Source: Brumimicrobium sp964346075 (GTDB lineage: Bacteria > Bacteroidota > Bacteroidia > Flavobacteriales_D > Crocinitomicaceae). Taken from it: a DNA stretch of 28,557 nucleotides. This document shows, one piece after another, positions 16,662-23,275 of the stretch. Position 1 is the stretch's first letter. The number at the start of each line of letters is the position of its first letter. The notes under the pieces are model-generated. The model did no database searches. It was not told the DNA's origin and worked only from the letters and a program-made list of their open reading frames with translations. Both the position numbers and the translations under genes were made by a program. The stretch is from the NCBI GenBank assembly GCA_964346075.1, contig CAYFTH010000033.1, forward strand, positions 1 through 28,557, given 5' to 3'.

Positions 16662-16683
16662 GCCGCTCAAAATAGGAAATAAT

Positions 16684-17637
16684 ATGGCTACATACTTAGA
16701 TTTTGAAGAACCGTTGAAAGCATTGGAAGATCAAATCGCTAAAGCGCGACAAATTGGTCAGGATGCTGAATTAGACATGACGGATAAAATCAATGCATTA
16801 GAGAAGAAATTAGCAGAGAAAACTGAAAATGTTTTCACGAACCTCACGCCCTGGCAGCGCGTTCAGCTTTCCCGACATCCAGAGCGCCCCTATACGCTTG
16901 CCTATGTTGAAGCGATTACCAATGGAACTTTTCAGGAACTGCACGGCGATCGCAACGTCAAAGATGATAAAGCCATGGTGGGTGGTTTTGGAGCTATTGA
17001 CGGTAAAACAGTGATGTTCGTTGGACAGCAAAAAGGAATGAACACGAAAATGCGTCAGTACCGCAACTTTGGTATGGCGAATCCGGAAGGATATCGGAAA
17101 GCACTTCGTTTAATGCGTTTGGCCGAAAAATTTAACAAACCGATTGTCACTTTTATTGATACACCGGGAGCATTTCCAGGCCTTGAAGCGGAAGAGCGCG
17201 GACAGGGAGAAGCGATCGCACGCAATATTTACGAAATGATGAACCTGAAAGTGCCCGTTATTTGTATTATTATTGGTGAAGGAGCTTCGGGTGGTGCACT
17301 CGGGATCGGTGTGGGTGATAAAGTACTTATGCTCGAAAATACGTGGTACTCCGTTATTTCTCCGGAATCTTGTTCATCCATACTTTGGAGGTCATGGGAC
17401 TACAAAGAACAGGCCGCTGAAGCACTCAAGCTCACATCCAGTAACATGAAAAAACTGAAACTCGTAGACGGAGTGATTAAAGAGCCGGCAAATGGAGCTC
17501 ACCGCAACAAGGATGAGATGTTTGCAATCGTGAAACGCGAGATTAAGAGACAAATTACACTGTTGTCAAAGTTAGACCCCGCAGAGCGATGTGAAAAACG
17601 GATGGATAAATTTACGAAAATGGGAGTATTTAAATAG
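16684..17637 (+). CDS. accA: Acetyl-CoA carboxylase carboxyltransferase subunit alpha
   Basis: A 317-residue cytosolic subunit that, with AccD, transfers CO2 from biotin to acetyl-CoA to give malonyl-CoA, the first step of fatty acid synthesis. The sequence is collinear with the AccA family: N-terminal helical region (DFEEPLKALEDQI), ELHGDRNVKDDKAMVGGFG at about 85-103, the crotonase-fold core with TFIDTPGAFPG (156-166), and the glycine-rich GEGASGGALGIG (198-209) that forms the oxyanion region. Length is normal. It lacks the AccD half, which must be elsewhere. It is divergent from ispE and is followed by a gene-poor stretch. Confidence 0.97.
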   Translation: MATYLDFEEPLKALEDQIAKARQIGQDAELDMTDKINALEKKLAEKTENVFTNLTPWQRVQLSRHPERPYTLAYVEAITNGTFQELHGDRNVKDDKAMVGGFGAIDGKTVMFVGQQKGMNTKMRQYRNFGMANPEGYRKALRLMRLAEKFNKPIVTFIDTPGAFPGLEAEERGQGEAIARNIYEMMNLKVPVICIIIGEGASGGALGIGVGDKVLMLENTWYSVISPESCSSILWRSWDYKEQAAEALKLTSSNMKKLKLVDGVIKEPANGAHRNKDEMFAIVKREIKRQITLLSKLDPAERCEKRMDKFTKMGVFK

Positions 17638-18102
17638 GACCTGCTGAAGTAGACAATTAATTTTTCCTGAAGCCTTTTGTAATTAATCGACAGTTTCGTG
17701 TGCATGGGATTTCGTTTAATTCACGCCTTACTTTTGGCAGTGGTCAGCAAAAAAAAAAATTTTAAGCGTTGTTGGTCAAAGTTCCAGACACCCGAGAAAT
17801 TGTTATTGTAAACAAAGCCTTGCCCCAAAGGACTTGCTGGAGGATTAGTGAAAAATGTGTTTGAGGATGGATAGTTGTTCATAACACACCAGGTCCTCGT
17901 TGGTTATTGAGGTGATAAAAGGGCGCACCGTTTTTTGCGTATTATCTGTTCATGTAAGGTTAAAACGAGATAGTTGAACGACCAAAAAGTGTTTGTTCAA
18001 TCCAGGAATAAAATTCATAAATCACTAATAAACAATACGCGATTTTTAACCCAAAGCAAAATATCTTAGAAAAGGTCGAACTAGCAGATCTTTTTATAAA
18101 AA
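17638..18102. other. Gene-poor intergenic region after accA
   Basis: About 465 bases without a convincing gene. It holds a run of 11 A at 17749-17759 and one small ORF at 17704-17811 with weak coding support. A minus frame at 17960-18154 runs through the terminator hairpin and looks non-coding. No tRNA or clear RNA fold was recognised. Confidence 0.5.
17704..17811 (+). CDS. Possible 35-residue basic peptide
   Basis: An ATG at 17704 opens a 35-codon frame with a hydrophobic start (MGFRLIHALLLAVVSKKK) and a basic middle (KNFKRCWSK), ending at TAA 17809-17811. The arrangement resembles a small membrane-associated peptide. Against it, there is no clear ribosome site, promoter or known relative, and the KKKN stretch is made by an A11 run. 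Treat as tentative. Confidence 0.22.
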   Translation: MGFRLIHALLLAVVSKKKNFKRCWSKFQTPEKLLL

Positions 18103-18126
18103 AAGAGGGCGCGATTGCGTCCTCTT
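18103..18126. terminator. Bidirectional rho-independent terminator
   Basis: A 10-bp stem AAGAGGGCGC / GCGTCCTCTT (one G-T pair) with loop GATT. On the minus strand it is followed by a run of seven T, so it fits termination of the small lipoprotein gene that ends 71 nt away. On the plus strand it is followed by CTTTTTG, so it may also stop transcripts from the accA side. Confidence 0.75.
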
Positions 18127-18196
18127 CTTTTTGCTGTTGTTTGTGTATGGTCATAGACCAGGAAGTAGAACTCCATTCAGGAGTTCGCTGTAAAAA

Positions 18197-18379
18197 TCAT
18201 AATGTGCCGTTCTCATTATGTGTTTCCTCTATTACTTGATTATTGAGTTCTTGCTTTTCTTTTTCAAACTTGTAGTAAGAATAAGCGTCGCATGTAGAAT
18301 GTCCACCGCCACATCCCCATAGGAAAAAGCCAGTTGCACTAAATGCTACAATTCGTTTAACGGATCGAAATACTTTCAT
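18197..18379 (-). CDS. Small lipoprotein, 60 residues
   Basis: The product has a basic N-terminus (MKVFRSVKRI), a hydrophobic run and a lipobox LWGC (Cys23), followed by GGGHSTCDAYS and a charged helix-like tail (YKFEKEKQELNNQVIEE). Small lipoproteins with a Cys-Asp/Pro-x-Tyr element soon after the lipidated Cys are common in Bacteroidota, but their function is unknown to me. The gene stands alone with a good terminator 70 nt downstream, which supports it being real. Confidence 0.6.
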   Translation of the reverse strand: MKVFRSVKRIVAFSATGFFLWGCGGGHSTCDAYSYYKFEKEKQELNNQVIEETHNENGTL

Positions 18380-18687
18380 TACAGATTAGTTTTATAGTTT
18401 TTCTTTGTTGTTTATTGTACAGGGCATATCAGTTTCAATATTCCATAAAAAAATTCAACTTTTTTATAAAAATATCGGTTCTGCCCTACTTAAAATAAAG
18501 CTATTCATACATCTTTTTTTACGCACGAATCACTTCCCGTTCTCTGTTTAACAAAACAGATTAAACAATGCTTAAGGAACGAACAGCAGATCCCTACAGG
18601 TCACACATCTACTTTCCGTTGATCAAAATCGTCTCTATGCAAGTACCAAGGCGATACCTTACCAATAAATGCGGTCAGTAACTTCTT
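18380..18687. other. Intergenic region, no gene seen
   Basis: About 308 bases between the small lipoprotein and the cytochrome operon. The only structure noted is a hairpin TCTGTTT-AACA-AAACAGA at 18543-18560 with no T-run, so its role as terminator of the cytochrome operon is doubtful. No ORF with coding character was found. Confidence 0.5.
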
Positions 18688-19572
18688 CTAGTGTTGAACA
18701 AGTACTTTTTTGGTATACGTTTTATTATTGATAAAAAGTGTTACCGCGTAGATACCGTCTTCAATAAATTCGGGTAGTTTTACATTTTCGGTATACTGAC
18801 CACCCTCGAAGTTTCCAATTACTTCATAATGCATCGAACGACCCTGTAAATTTATGAGGTTGAACGCTACTTTTGCTGGTTCTTGCATACTGTAACGCAA
18901 CGTGACCGCATGAGCATCGACCACATACCCTGCAGTGAACATTTCATTTTCCTGATTGAACTGTTCGTCTTCAAGGTGCGCTGAAGGATTCGTGAATACA
19001 TGATTGGATAGATAGATCACGTCACCAGAATTACCGTTTGCTCCATCAGCCTTATTGGTAGCCACATAAAATGTCACCTCTTCTGCAGTCGCTGGGGCAT
19101 CCCAGTCAAAACTCCACGAAGAGAGCTGTGTACCCGCTTGTTCGTGCGTCACATAAGTACGGCCGAGGCCTGAAATCATTTGCGTATTCGTTGCATCCGT
19201 GATTGTGAAACTCCCAGCCATGTCATCATTTTGATCGAGCGCAACGACTTGAAAACCATTTCGTACCCCTGTATCTGTTAGTTCCAGGGTAACGGTTTGT
19301 GTACTTCCAGGATTAAAAGTTGTTCCACCTCCACTCAGCGTGAGCTCATTGATACCATTATTACCATCCTGTGTATTTCCTGTATGGCAATCTGTACAGT
19401 TACCTTCACCCGGAGCACCTGTTTTTCCTGATGGCGGACCTGTCGAATTTAGCTGCCTTTCCTGGTGAAATTTTTCATATTGTTTTTTCACTGTTCCACT
19501 GGAAAACAGGAGTAAAGCAAGTACTCCCCCACTCATAATAATTCCTGCTACGATTGTATTTTTTTTCTTCAT
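18688..19572 (-). CDS. T9SS-exported protein with one CXXCH heme motif
   Basis: A 294-residue protein whose N-terminus is a signal or anchor (about 5-25). Shortly after it is GAPGEGNCTDCHTG, with CTDCH at 59-63, a c-type heme attachment motif. The middle (about 75-205) is a beta-sandwich of the kind annotated in Bacteroidota as a choice-of-anchor or reelin-like domain (TVTLELTDTG, WDAPATAEEVTFYVATN). The C-terminus (about 215-294) resembles a T9SS sorting domain (VTLRYSMQEPAKVAFNLINLQG, GIYAVTLFINNKTYTKKVLV). If heme is attached in the periplasm and the protein is then exported, it would be a surface monoheme cytochrome. It is the last gene of the cytochrome operon, 28 nt after the CX4CH lipoprotein. 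Confidence 0.85.
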   Translation of the reverse strand: MKKKNTIVAGIIMSGGVLALLLFSSGTVKKQYEKFHQERQLNSTGPPSGKTGAPGEGNCTDCHTGNTQDGNNGINELTLSGGGTTFNPGSTQTVTLELTDTGVRNGFQVVALDQNDDMAGSFTITDATNTQMISGLGRTYVTHEQAGTQLSSWSFDWDAPATAEEVTFYVATNKADGANGNSGDVIYLSNHVFTNPSAHLEDEQFNQENEMFTAGYVVDAHAVTLRYSMQEPAKVAFNLINLQGRSMHYEVIGNFEGGQYTENVKLPEFIEDGIYAVTLFINNKTYTKKVLVQH

Positions 19573-19600
19573 AACTTCAATAATGTTTTAATTCCTTTTT

Positions 19601-19960
19601 TTAGTTGTATAATTTACCTTGTTGCTTCCAACATTCAATCGTTTGAATGGTTGAATCACTTAGTTTAGCGCCATCTTTTGGCATTGGAGATACACCACTT
19701 TCATGACGCATCACCCTTAAAATCATTTTGGTTTCTGCCTCAATCTGATCGTAAGTGACAAAACGATAACCAGCGCTAGCCGTATTCTCATCGTGACATC
19801 CACTGGTCGAACAATTAATGGATAAGATGGGTTTCACTTCATTCACAAATGAGACCGTTGAGTCACAATTATCTTCAACCGGCGTAACACTTTCTACTTT
19901 GTCTTTACGACAAGAACACAGCGCCAGAAAACCAACAGTAAAAAAGATCAATAATCGCAT
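19601..19960 (-). CDS. Small cytochrome-c-like lipoprotein with CX4CH
   Basis: A 119-residue lipoprotein (LCSC, Cys17). After a short linker comes SFVNEVKPILSINC, the start of a cytochrome-c-like domain. The heme site is NCSTSGCH (Cys50, Cys55, His56), a CX4CH spacing rather than CXXCH. A later MP (Met93) in SGVSPMPKDG fits the distal ligand, and the last helix STIQTIECWKQQG is typical of this small cytochrome group, which in Bacteroidota sometimes has extra residues in the heme motif. Heme attachment is plausible but unproven. It lies 2 nt after the barrel gene and so is probably co-translated with it. Confidence 0.8.
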   Translation of the reverse strand: MRLLIFFTVGFLALCSCRKDKVESVTPVEDNCDSTVSFVNEVKPILSINCSTSGCHDENTASAGYRFVTYDQIEAETKMILRVMRHESGVSPMPKDGAKLSDSTIQTIECWKQQGKLYN

Positions 19961-19962
19961 AA

Positions 19963-20829
19963 TTAATATTTAAATGTTCTTGTGATACTAAACCCAAAAC
20001 GAAATGCTCCCTCCAACCAATCCGACTGTGTCAGTGCTATGTACTGAAGCTCGCTCATACCTCTGGCATTTGTAAAGTTGAGTGTAAACGTATGTCCATT
20101 GGTCAACCATTCCAGAGCCACTCCTGCACTATTTTTATAATCATTTCTGATTGATGTATCGTGTATATTATAAAAGTATTCAGCTATTAAACCAATCTTC
20201 TTCGTGATGCGTATTCGCGCCGCTCCACCAACAGAAAATAAACCGTTGACATCATTTTGTGCAACAAGGTTTCGGTGAACATAAGTTGGCATCAGCGCCA
20301 TACTAAAGCGCGGATGGAACTTGCGTGATATTGTTAATTGCGAACCATACATGAGCCGGTGGGAAAAACGATCAAAATTCGTTACCGATGAAATGTCTTC
20401 TGAGGCAGACATGTAGGTTCCATATCCAGTACCTGTTATGGCCATTGAAACAGGGATACTATTGTCCTCCTTTTGTCTAAGAATACGGTATTTCGCAAAC
20501 CCTTCTAGAATTGAGCTGTATGGACCACTTCCTTTAAGTCGCGCAATCCCTATCATCAAATTATCCGTAATCCCAAAATCAAAACCAAAGCGAATATCAG
20601 CCGCATTGTCAAATCCAAAAGCCGATTGAACACCACCTTTGTCTCCGAGTGCGTCACCAAATCGATGGGCAATGATATAACGCCACTGTCGTTTTTTTAA
20701 GGTTTGCGTCGAGTGGCCATTAATGACATGGATATTCGAAAAGGTTTCTGATACCTCATCCTCTGATTGTGCGAAAACTCCGCACTGAAGTAACAAAATC
20801 AATGATAAAACTGAAGTTATATGTTTCAT
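19963..20829 (-). CDS. DUF5777-type outer-membrane beta-barrel protein
   Basis: A 288-residue protein with a signal peptide (about 1-20, QCGVFAQ). The rest is a succession of amphipathic beta strands with short turns, ending in an outer-membrane-style C-terminal strand (FRFGFSITRTFKY). The opening block (HVINGHSTQTLKKRQWRYII, HRFGD) is characteristic of the barrel family labelled DUF5777 in Bacteroidota, often found next to c-type cytochromes. It overlaps the diheme cytochrome gene by 4 nt and precedes the CX4CH lipoprotein. The barrel could be a sleeve for electron transfer or a simple pore; the sequence does not decide. Confidence 0.85.
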   Translation of the reverse strand: MKHITSVLSLILLLQCGVFAQSEDEVSETFSNIHVINGHSTQTLKKRQWRYIIAHRFGDALGDKGGVQSAFGFDNAADIRFGFDFGITDNLMIGIARLKGSGPYSSILEGFAKYRILRQKEDNSIPVSMAITGTGYGTYMSASEDISSVTNFDRFSHRLMYGSQLTISRKFHPRFSMALMPTYVHRNLVAQNDVNGLFSVGGAARIRITKKIGLIAEYFYNIHDTSIRNDYKNSAGVALEWLTNGHTFTLNFTNARGMSELQYIALTQSDWLEGAFRFGFSITRTFKY

Positions 20830-21875
20830 TTTTGTGCTAATTCTTTGATGTAAGCCATTAAATCCTCCAACTGCTCATTGGACATTTTTTCTTTGGTGTA
20901 AAGTGGCATGTATTGTTTTCTCCCGGTAATTGGATAAGTTCCCCAGCGAATAACTTGATAAATAGACTCGTCGTCATAACCTTCTTTATTACGCCATAAA
21001 TAACGCCCTGATAATACGTCATCATTCAACTCAAGGTATGTTACGCGAGCATTTTCATGACAAAACATACACGCTTCACGATATATTTTCTCGCCATTTC
21101 GAGGGTCTCCATTAGCGCCGTAAAGGCGTTTGTTCTCGTTCATTGCCCCTGTGAATGTAGCACCATATTGGTGCACGTATTTAGTTTTGATCAGCGTTAG
21201 CGCCTCTTCTTGATTTACATCCTGATTGACCGCGTTCTCTATAACCGTCCTTTCCTTCCTGGAAAGATGAAGATCTTCTATTCTTAATTCTTCCCGTTTG
21301 TAATAATGCATGATTGCATTCAGTTCCCAATCCTTCAACGGACGGCCTGATGCACAATATTCAGCGCAGAGCTGTACGGCATTCGCCAGGGTATCTTTAG
21401 CATTATCCACTAAACTCCCATACTTTTTATAGTAATCTCCATTATAGAAAGACGATCGATTATAGATCCCATAAAATGTGGATCCTGCCGTAAAAGGCAT
21501 ATCATTGTTGGTAAGGTAATCTAATCGGTCCTGTGGATTTTTATTTGTAATGACTTTTTGTTCTTTCTGTAGATTGTGACAGTCCGTACAGTTGAAGTAA
21601 GGGGAAATCAGCTTTCCTTTATGTTCCTTATAATCCGCTTTTCCTTCACGAATGAGTTTTTCACCAACCCGTGCCAGACTATCATCAAATTTTTTCAGGT
21701 AATGCTGCGGCTGGTCACCCCCAAGGGCTAGTTCTAAATCAGTTACCGTAAATTCCCCTAACTTTTTAATCGGAACAGTAGCAGTTGTGCTATTCTCCTG
21801 TTGAATCACAAAACCGTAACTCCCAATTCCGATGAGGACTACAATTAAATAAAATGACTTCCTTAACTTCATCAT
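20826..21875 (-). CDS. Diheme c-type cytochrome, SoxA-like
   Basis: About 349 residues from the ATG at 21875 (another ATG at 21872); an in-frame ATG at 21905 is less likely because it would put a hydrophobic tail before the signal. A signal or anchor (about 7-24) leads to two cytochrome c domains. The first has CTDCH at 96-100 and later LCAEYCASGRPLKDWE, which resembles the second half of SoxA-type cytochromes. The second has CMFCH at 269-273 with the probable distal Met323 in YMPLY. It is periplasmic, either soluble or membrane-anchored. It is the first gene of the four-gene operon. A role in sulfur oxidation is not supported, as no other sox genes are present. Confidence 0.87.
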   Translation of the reverse strand: MMKLRKSFYLIVVLIGIGSYGFVIQQENSTTATVPIKKLGEFTVTDLELALGGDQPQHYLKKFDDSLARVGEKLIREGKADYKEHKGKLISPYFNCTDCHNLQKEQKVITNKNPQDRLDYLTNNDMPFTAGSTFYGIYNRSSFYNGDYYKKYGSLVDNAKDTLANAVQLCAEYCASGRPLKDWELNAIMHYYKREELRIEDLHLSRKERTVIENAVNQDVNQEEALTLIKTKYVHQYGATFTGAMNENKRLYGANGDPRNGEKIYREACMFCHENARVTYLELNDDVLSGRYLWRNKEGYDDESIYQVIRWGTYPITGRKQYMPLYTKEKMSNEQLEDLMAYIKELAQK

Positions 21876-21940
21876 ACTGAAACAATAAACGTTAAAAATA
21901 AACAAAAAGTTTGCTCTCTGATAGAAAAAATAAATTTTCT

Positions 21941-21955
21941 AATCAAAAGTTGATT
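21941..21955. promoter_or_regulatory. Possible operator palindrome of the cytochrome operon
   Basis: AATCAA-AAG-TTGATT is a perfect 6-3-6 inverted repeat just downstream of the expected start from the minus -7 box at 21975-21968. Its half-sites are in the opposite order to an FNR/CRP site (TTGAT-N4-ATCAA), so no regulator is named. Confidence 0.25.
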
Positions 21956-21967
21956 CACTTGTTCCTT

Positions 21968-21975
21968 CAAAGTTA
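21968..21975 (-). promoter_or_regulatory. -7 box for the cytochrome operon
   Basis: The minus strand reads TAACTTTG, a perfect TAnnTTTG, 92 nt before the ATG at 21875. It is divergent from the YbaB box 28 bases away, so both operons start from one short region. Confidence 0.4.
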
Positions 21976-22003
21976 GAACCAATGATAACCGAAAGAGTTC
22001 TCT

Positions 22004-22011
22004 TATATTTG
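22004..22011 (+). promoter_or_regulatory. -7 box for ybaB
   Basis: TATATTTG is a perfect TAnnTTTG, 18 nt before the ATG at 22030. It lies inside the longer frame starting at 21982, which argues for the downstream start. Confidence 0.55.
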
Positions 22012-22029
22012 CGATTAAATAAGACAATT

Positions 22030-22329
22030 ATGTTCGATAAAAATATGATGGAAAAGTTGCAACAAATGCAACAGCAAGCTTCAGCATCAAAGGAAAAATT
22101 AGCTGCTGTAAAAGTTAATGGTGAGGCCGGTGGTAATCTGATCTCCGTCGAGATGGATGGGAATCGCAAACTCACAAATCTGGAAATCAATGCTCCATTG
22201 GATCAAATAGAAAAAGAGGATCTGGAAGATTTGCTTAGTGTAGCGCTCAATCGCGCTTTAGATGCAGCTGAAAAAGTAAATGAAAAAGAAATGCAGCAGG
22301 CCGCTAAAGGCATTTTACCCGGGATGTAA
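22030..22329 (+). CDS. YbaB/EbfC nucleoid-associated protein
   Basis: A 99-residue small DNA-binding protein of the YbaB/EbfC family, which forms dimers on DNA and often lies near recombination genes. The typical pattern is present: MMEKLQQMQQQASASKEKL, then VKVNGEAGGNLISVEMDGN and LEDLLSVALNRALDAAEKV, ending in ILPGM. The ATG at 22030 is chosen because it gives the family start and follows the -7 box. Its stop overlaps the next ATG (TAATG), so it is translationally coupled to the cyclo-ligase gene. Its usual neighbours dnaX and recR are absent here. Confidence 0.9.
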   Translation: MFDKNMMEKLQQMQQQASASKEKLAAVKVNGEAGGNLISVEMDGNRKLTNLEINAPLDQIEKEDLEDLLSVALNRALDAAEKVNEKEMQQAAKGILPGM

Positions 22330-22898
22330 TGGATAAGTCAGCATTGCGCAAAATCTACAAAAAGAAGCGAAAGGAGCTGACATCTGATGAACGCGAAGAG
22401 GCTTCAATAAAAATTGCACTGAATCTTGCAGCAAAATGGGATTTTAAGCAATTAACCATCAGCTGCTTCCTTCCTATTCAACGTCTAAATGAAGTCAATA
22501 CAGCACCGTTGATGCAGAAATTGGGGATCGAAAACAACCTTTGTGCTCCTGTAGCAGATTTTAGCAGCACAACAATGATTCATCGCTTGATCGATGACGC
22601 CACGCTTTTAAAACACAATGACTGGTCGATCCCCGAGCCCGTCAACGGTGCTATGGTGAGTCCTGAAGCGCTCGATGTTGTCATCGTTCCGCTACTCATC
22701 TCAGACCAAAAAGGATATCGTGTGGGGTACGGAAAGGGTTTTTATGATCGTTTTCTAAGCCAATGCAAAAAATCGTGTCTTTTCGTAGGTATTAATTATT
22801 TTGAACCCATTTCAGAAATAACGGGCACTCACAAAAATGATATGGCATTGCACTTTACAGTAACGCCATCCTCAATCATTGAACATGGATCAACGTAA
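22329..22898 (+). CDS. 5-formyltetrahydrofolate cyclo-ligase
   Basis: A 189-residue cytosolic enzyme that uses ATP to convert 5-formyl-THF to 5,10-methenyl-THF, rescuing a stored folate form. N-terminal KSALRKIYKKKRKELTSDER is the family's basic helix. The signature near the C-terminus is VPLLISDQKGYRVGYGKGFYDRFL, containing the GYGKGFYDR loop that binds nucleotide and phosphate. Length is normal. The start overlaps the ybaB stop by one base, and a small membrane-protein gene begins inside its last codons, so the three form an operon. Confidence 0.93.
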   Translation: MDKSALRKIYKKKRKELTSDEREEASIKIALNLAAKWDFKQLTISCFLPIQRLNEVNTAPLMQKLGIENNLCAPVADFSSTTMIHRLIDDATLLKHNDWSIPEPVNGAMVSPEALDVVIVPLLISDQKGYRVGYGKGFYDRFLSQCKKSCLFVGINYFEPISEITGTHKNDMALHFTVTPSSIIEHGST

Positions 22899-23040
22899 GA
22901 AACAAGGTCGATTTCACCTATTTGGTATCGTAAGCATACCAACGCTGGTTGCTGCAGGTATGTTGAGTGAAAGCTTTTGGGTGACAGGTTTATTATTTGT
23001 GCTTTTTATACTCATCTTTTTAGTCCTTTTTCGCTCTTAG
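22885..23040 (+). CDS. 51-residue membrane protein
   Basis: An ATG at 22885, inside the end of the cyclo-ligase gene (14-nt overlap, different frame), opens 51 codons ending at TAG 23038-23040. The peptide starts with a basic head (MDQRKKQGRFHLFG) and has two hydrophobic stretches (IVSIPTLVAAGML and WVTGLLFVLFILIFLVLFR). This is a plausible small inner-membrane protein with two passes. The overlap with a well-supported gene suggests translational coupling. No family is recognised. Confidence 0.6.
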   Translation: MDQRKKQGRFHLFGIVSIPTLVAAGMLSESFWVTGLLFVLFILIFLVLFRS

Positions 23041-23164
23041 GTGTCGACTTCTCCTTCAACGTCTCAACCTTGTATTTACGTAAAAAAAATAGCTTTCATC
23101 TAATTAAATTTTAACATTTGGAGGGTGTTACAACTATTTTTAACAAAAAAACATTTCGCAAATT

Positions 23165-23275
23165 GAAAACAAATTAAGATATTTGGACTGGCAGGATTGC
23201 TACCGCCCGGTAGCATTGCTCCAATAAGTAGTTTTAGCACAGTAAAGCCTCCTGTTTTCAGGGGGCTTTACACTT
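23165..23275 (+). ncRNA. Possible structured RNA or leaderless hairpin region
   Basis: Two hairpins occur in an otherwise empty stretch: GCTACC-GCCC-GGTAGC at about 23199-23214, and a 13-bp stem GTAAAGCCTCCTG / CAGGGGGCTTTAC (one G-T pair) with a TTTT loop at 23242-23271. A one-mismatch -7 box (GATATTTG) precedes them at about 23178-23185. The second hairpin may instead be a terminator for either flanking operon, although neither strand has a T-run directly after it. Confidence 0.3.
23242..23271. terminator. Strong hairpin between convergent operons
   Basis: A 13-bp stem with TTTT loop sits 2 nt beyond the ancestral stop (23274-23276) of the GreA-like gene and about 200 nt after the small membrane-protein gene. 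Its position between convergent operons suggests transcription termination for both, but it lacks a classical T-tract. Confidence 0.5.

Noticed and set aside
17960..18154. 64-codon minus ORF
   Set aside because: It runs across the terminator hairpin and its T-run, and has no coding character.
18543..18560. Terminator for the cytochrome operon
   Set aside because: The 7-bp stem TCTGTTT/AAACAGA is AT-rich with no T-run on either side, so it was only mentioned within the intergenic entry.
20826..21875. Thiosulfate-oxidising SoxA
   Set aside because: The LCAEYCASGRPL segment is SoxA-like, but no SoxX, Y, Z, B or C gene is in the window and the neighbours are a barrel and other cytochromes.
21941..21955. 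FNR/CRP-type site controlling the cytochromes
   Set aside because: The half-sites are in the reverse order (ATCAA before TTGAT) with a 3-base spacer, so it does not match the FNR/CRP pattern.
21982..22029. Longer YbaB start
   Set aside because: It would add 16 residues not typical of the family, and the -7 box lies inside it.
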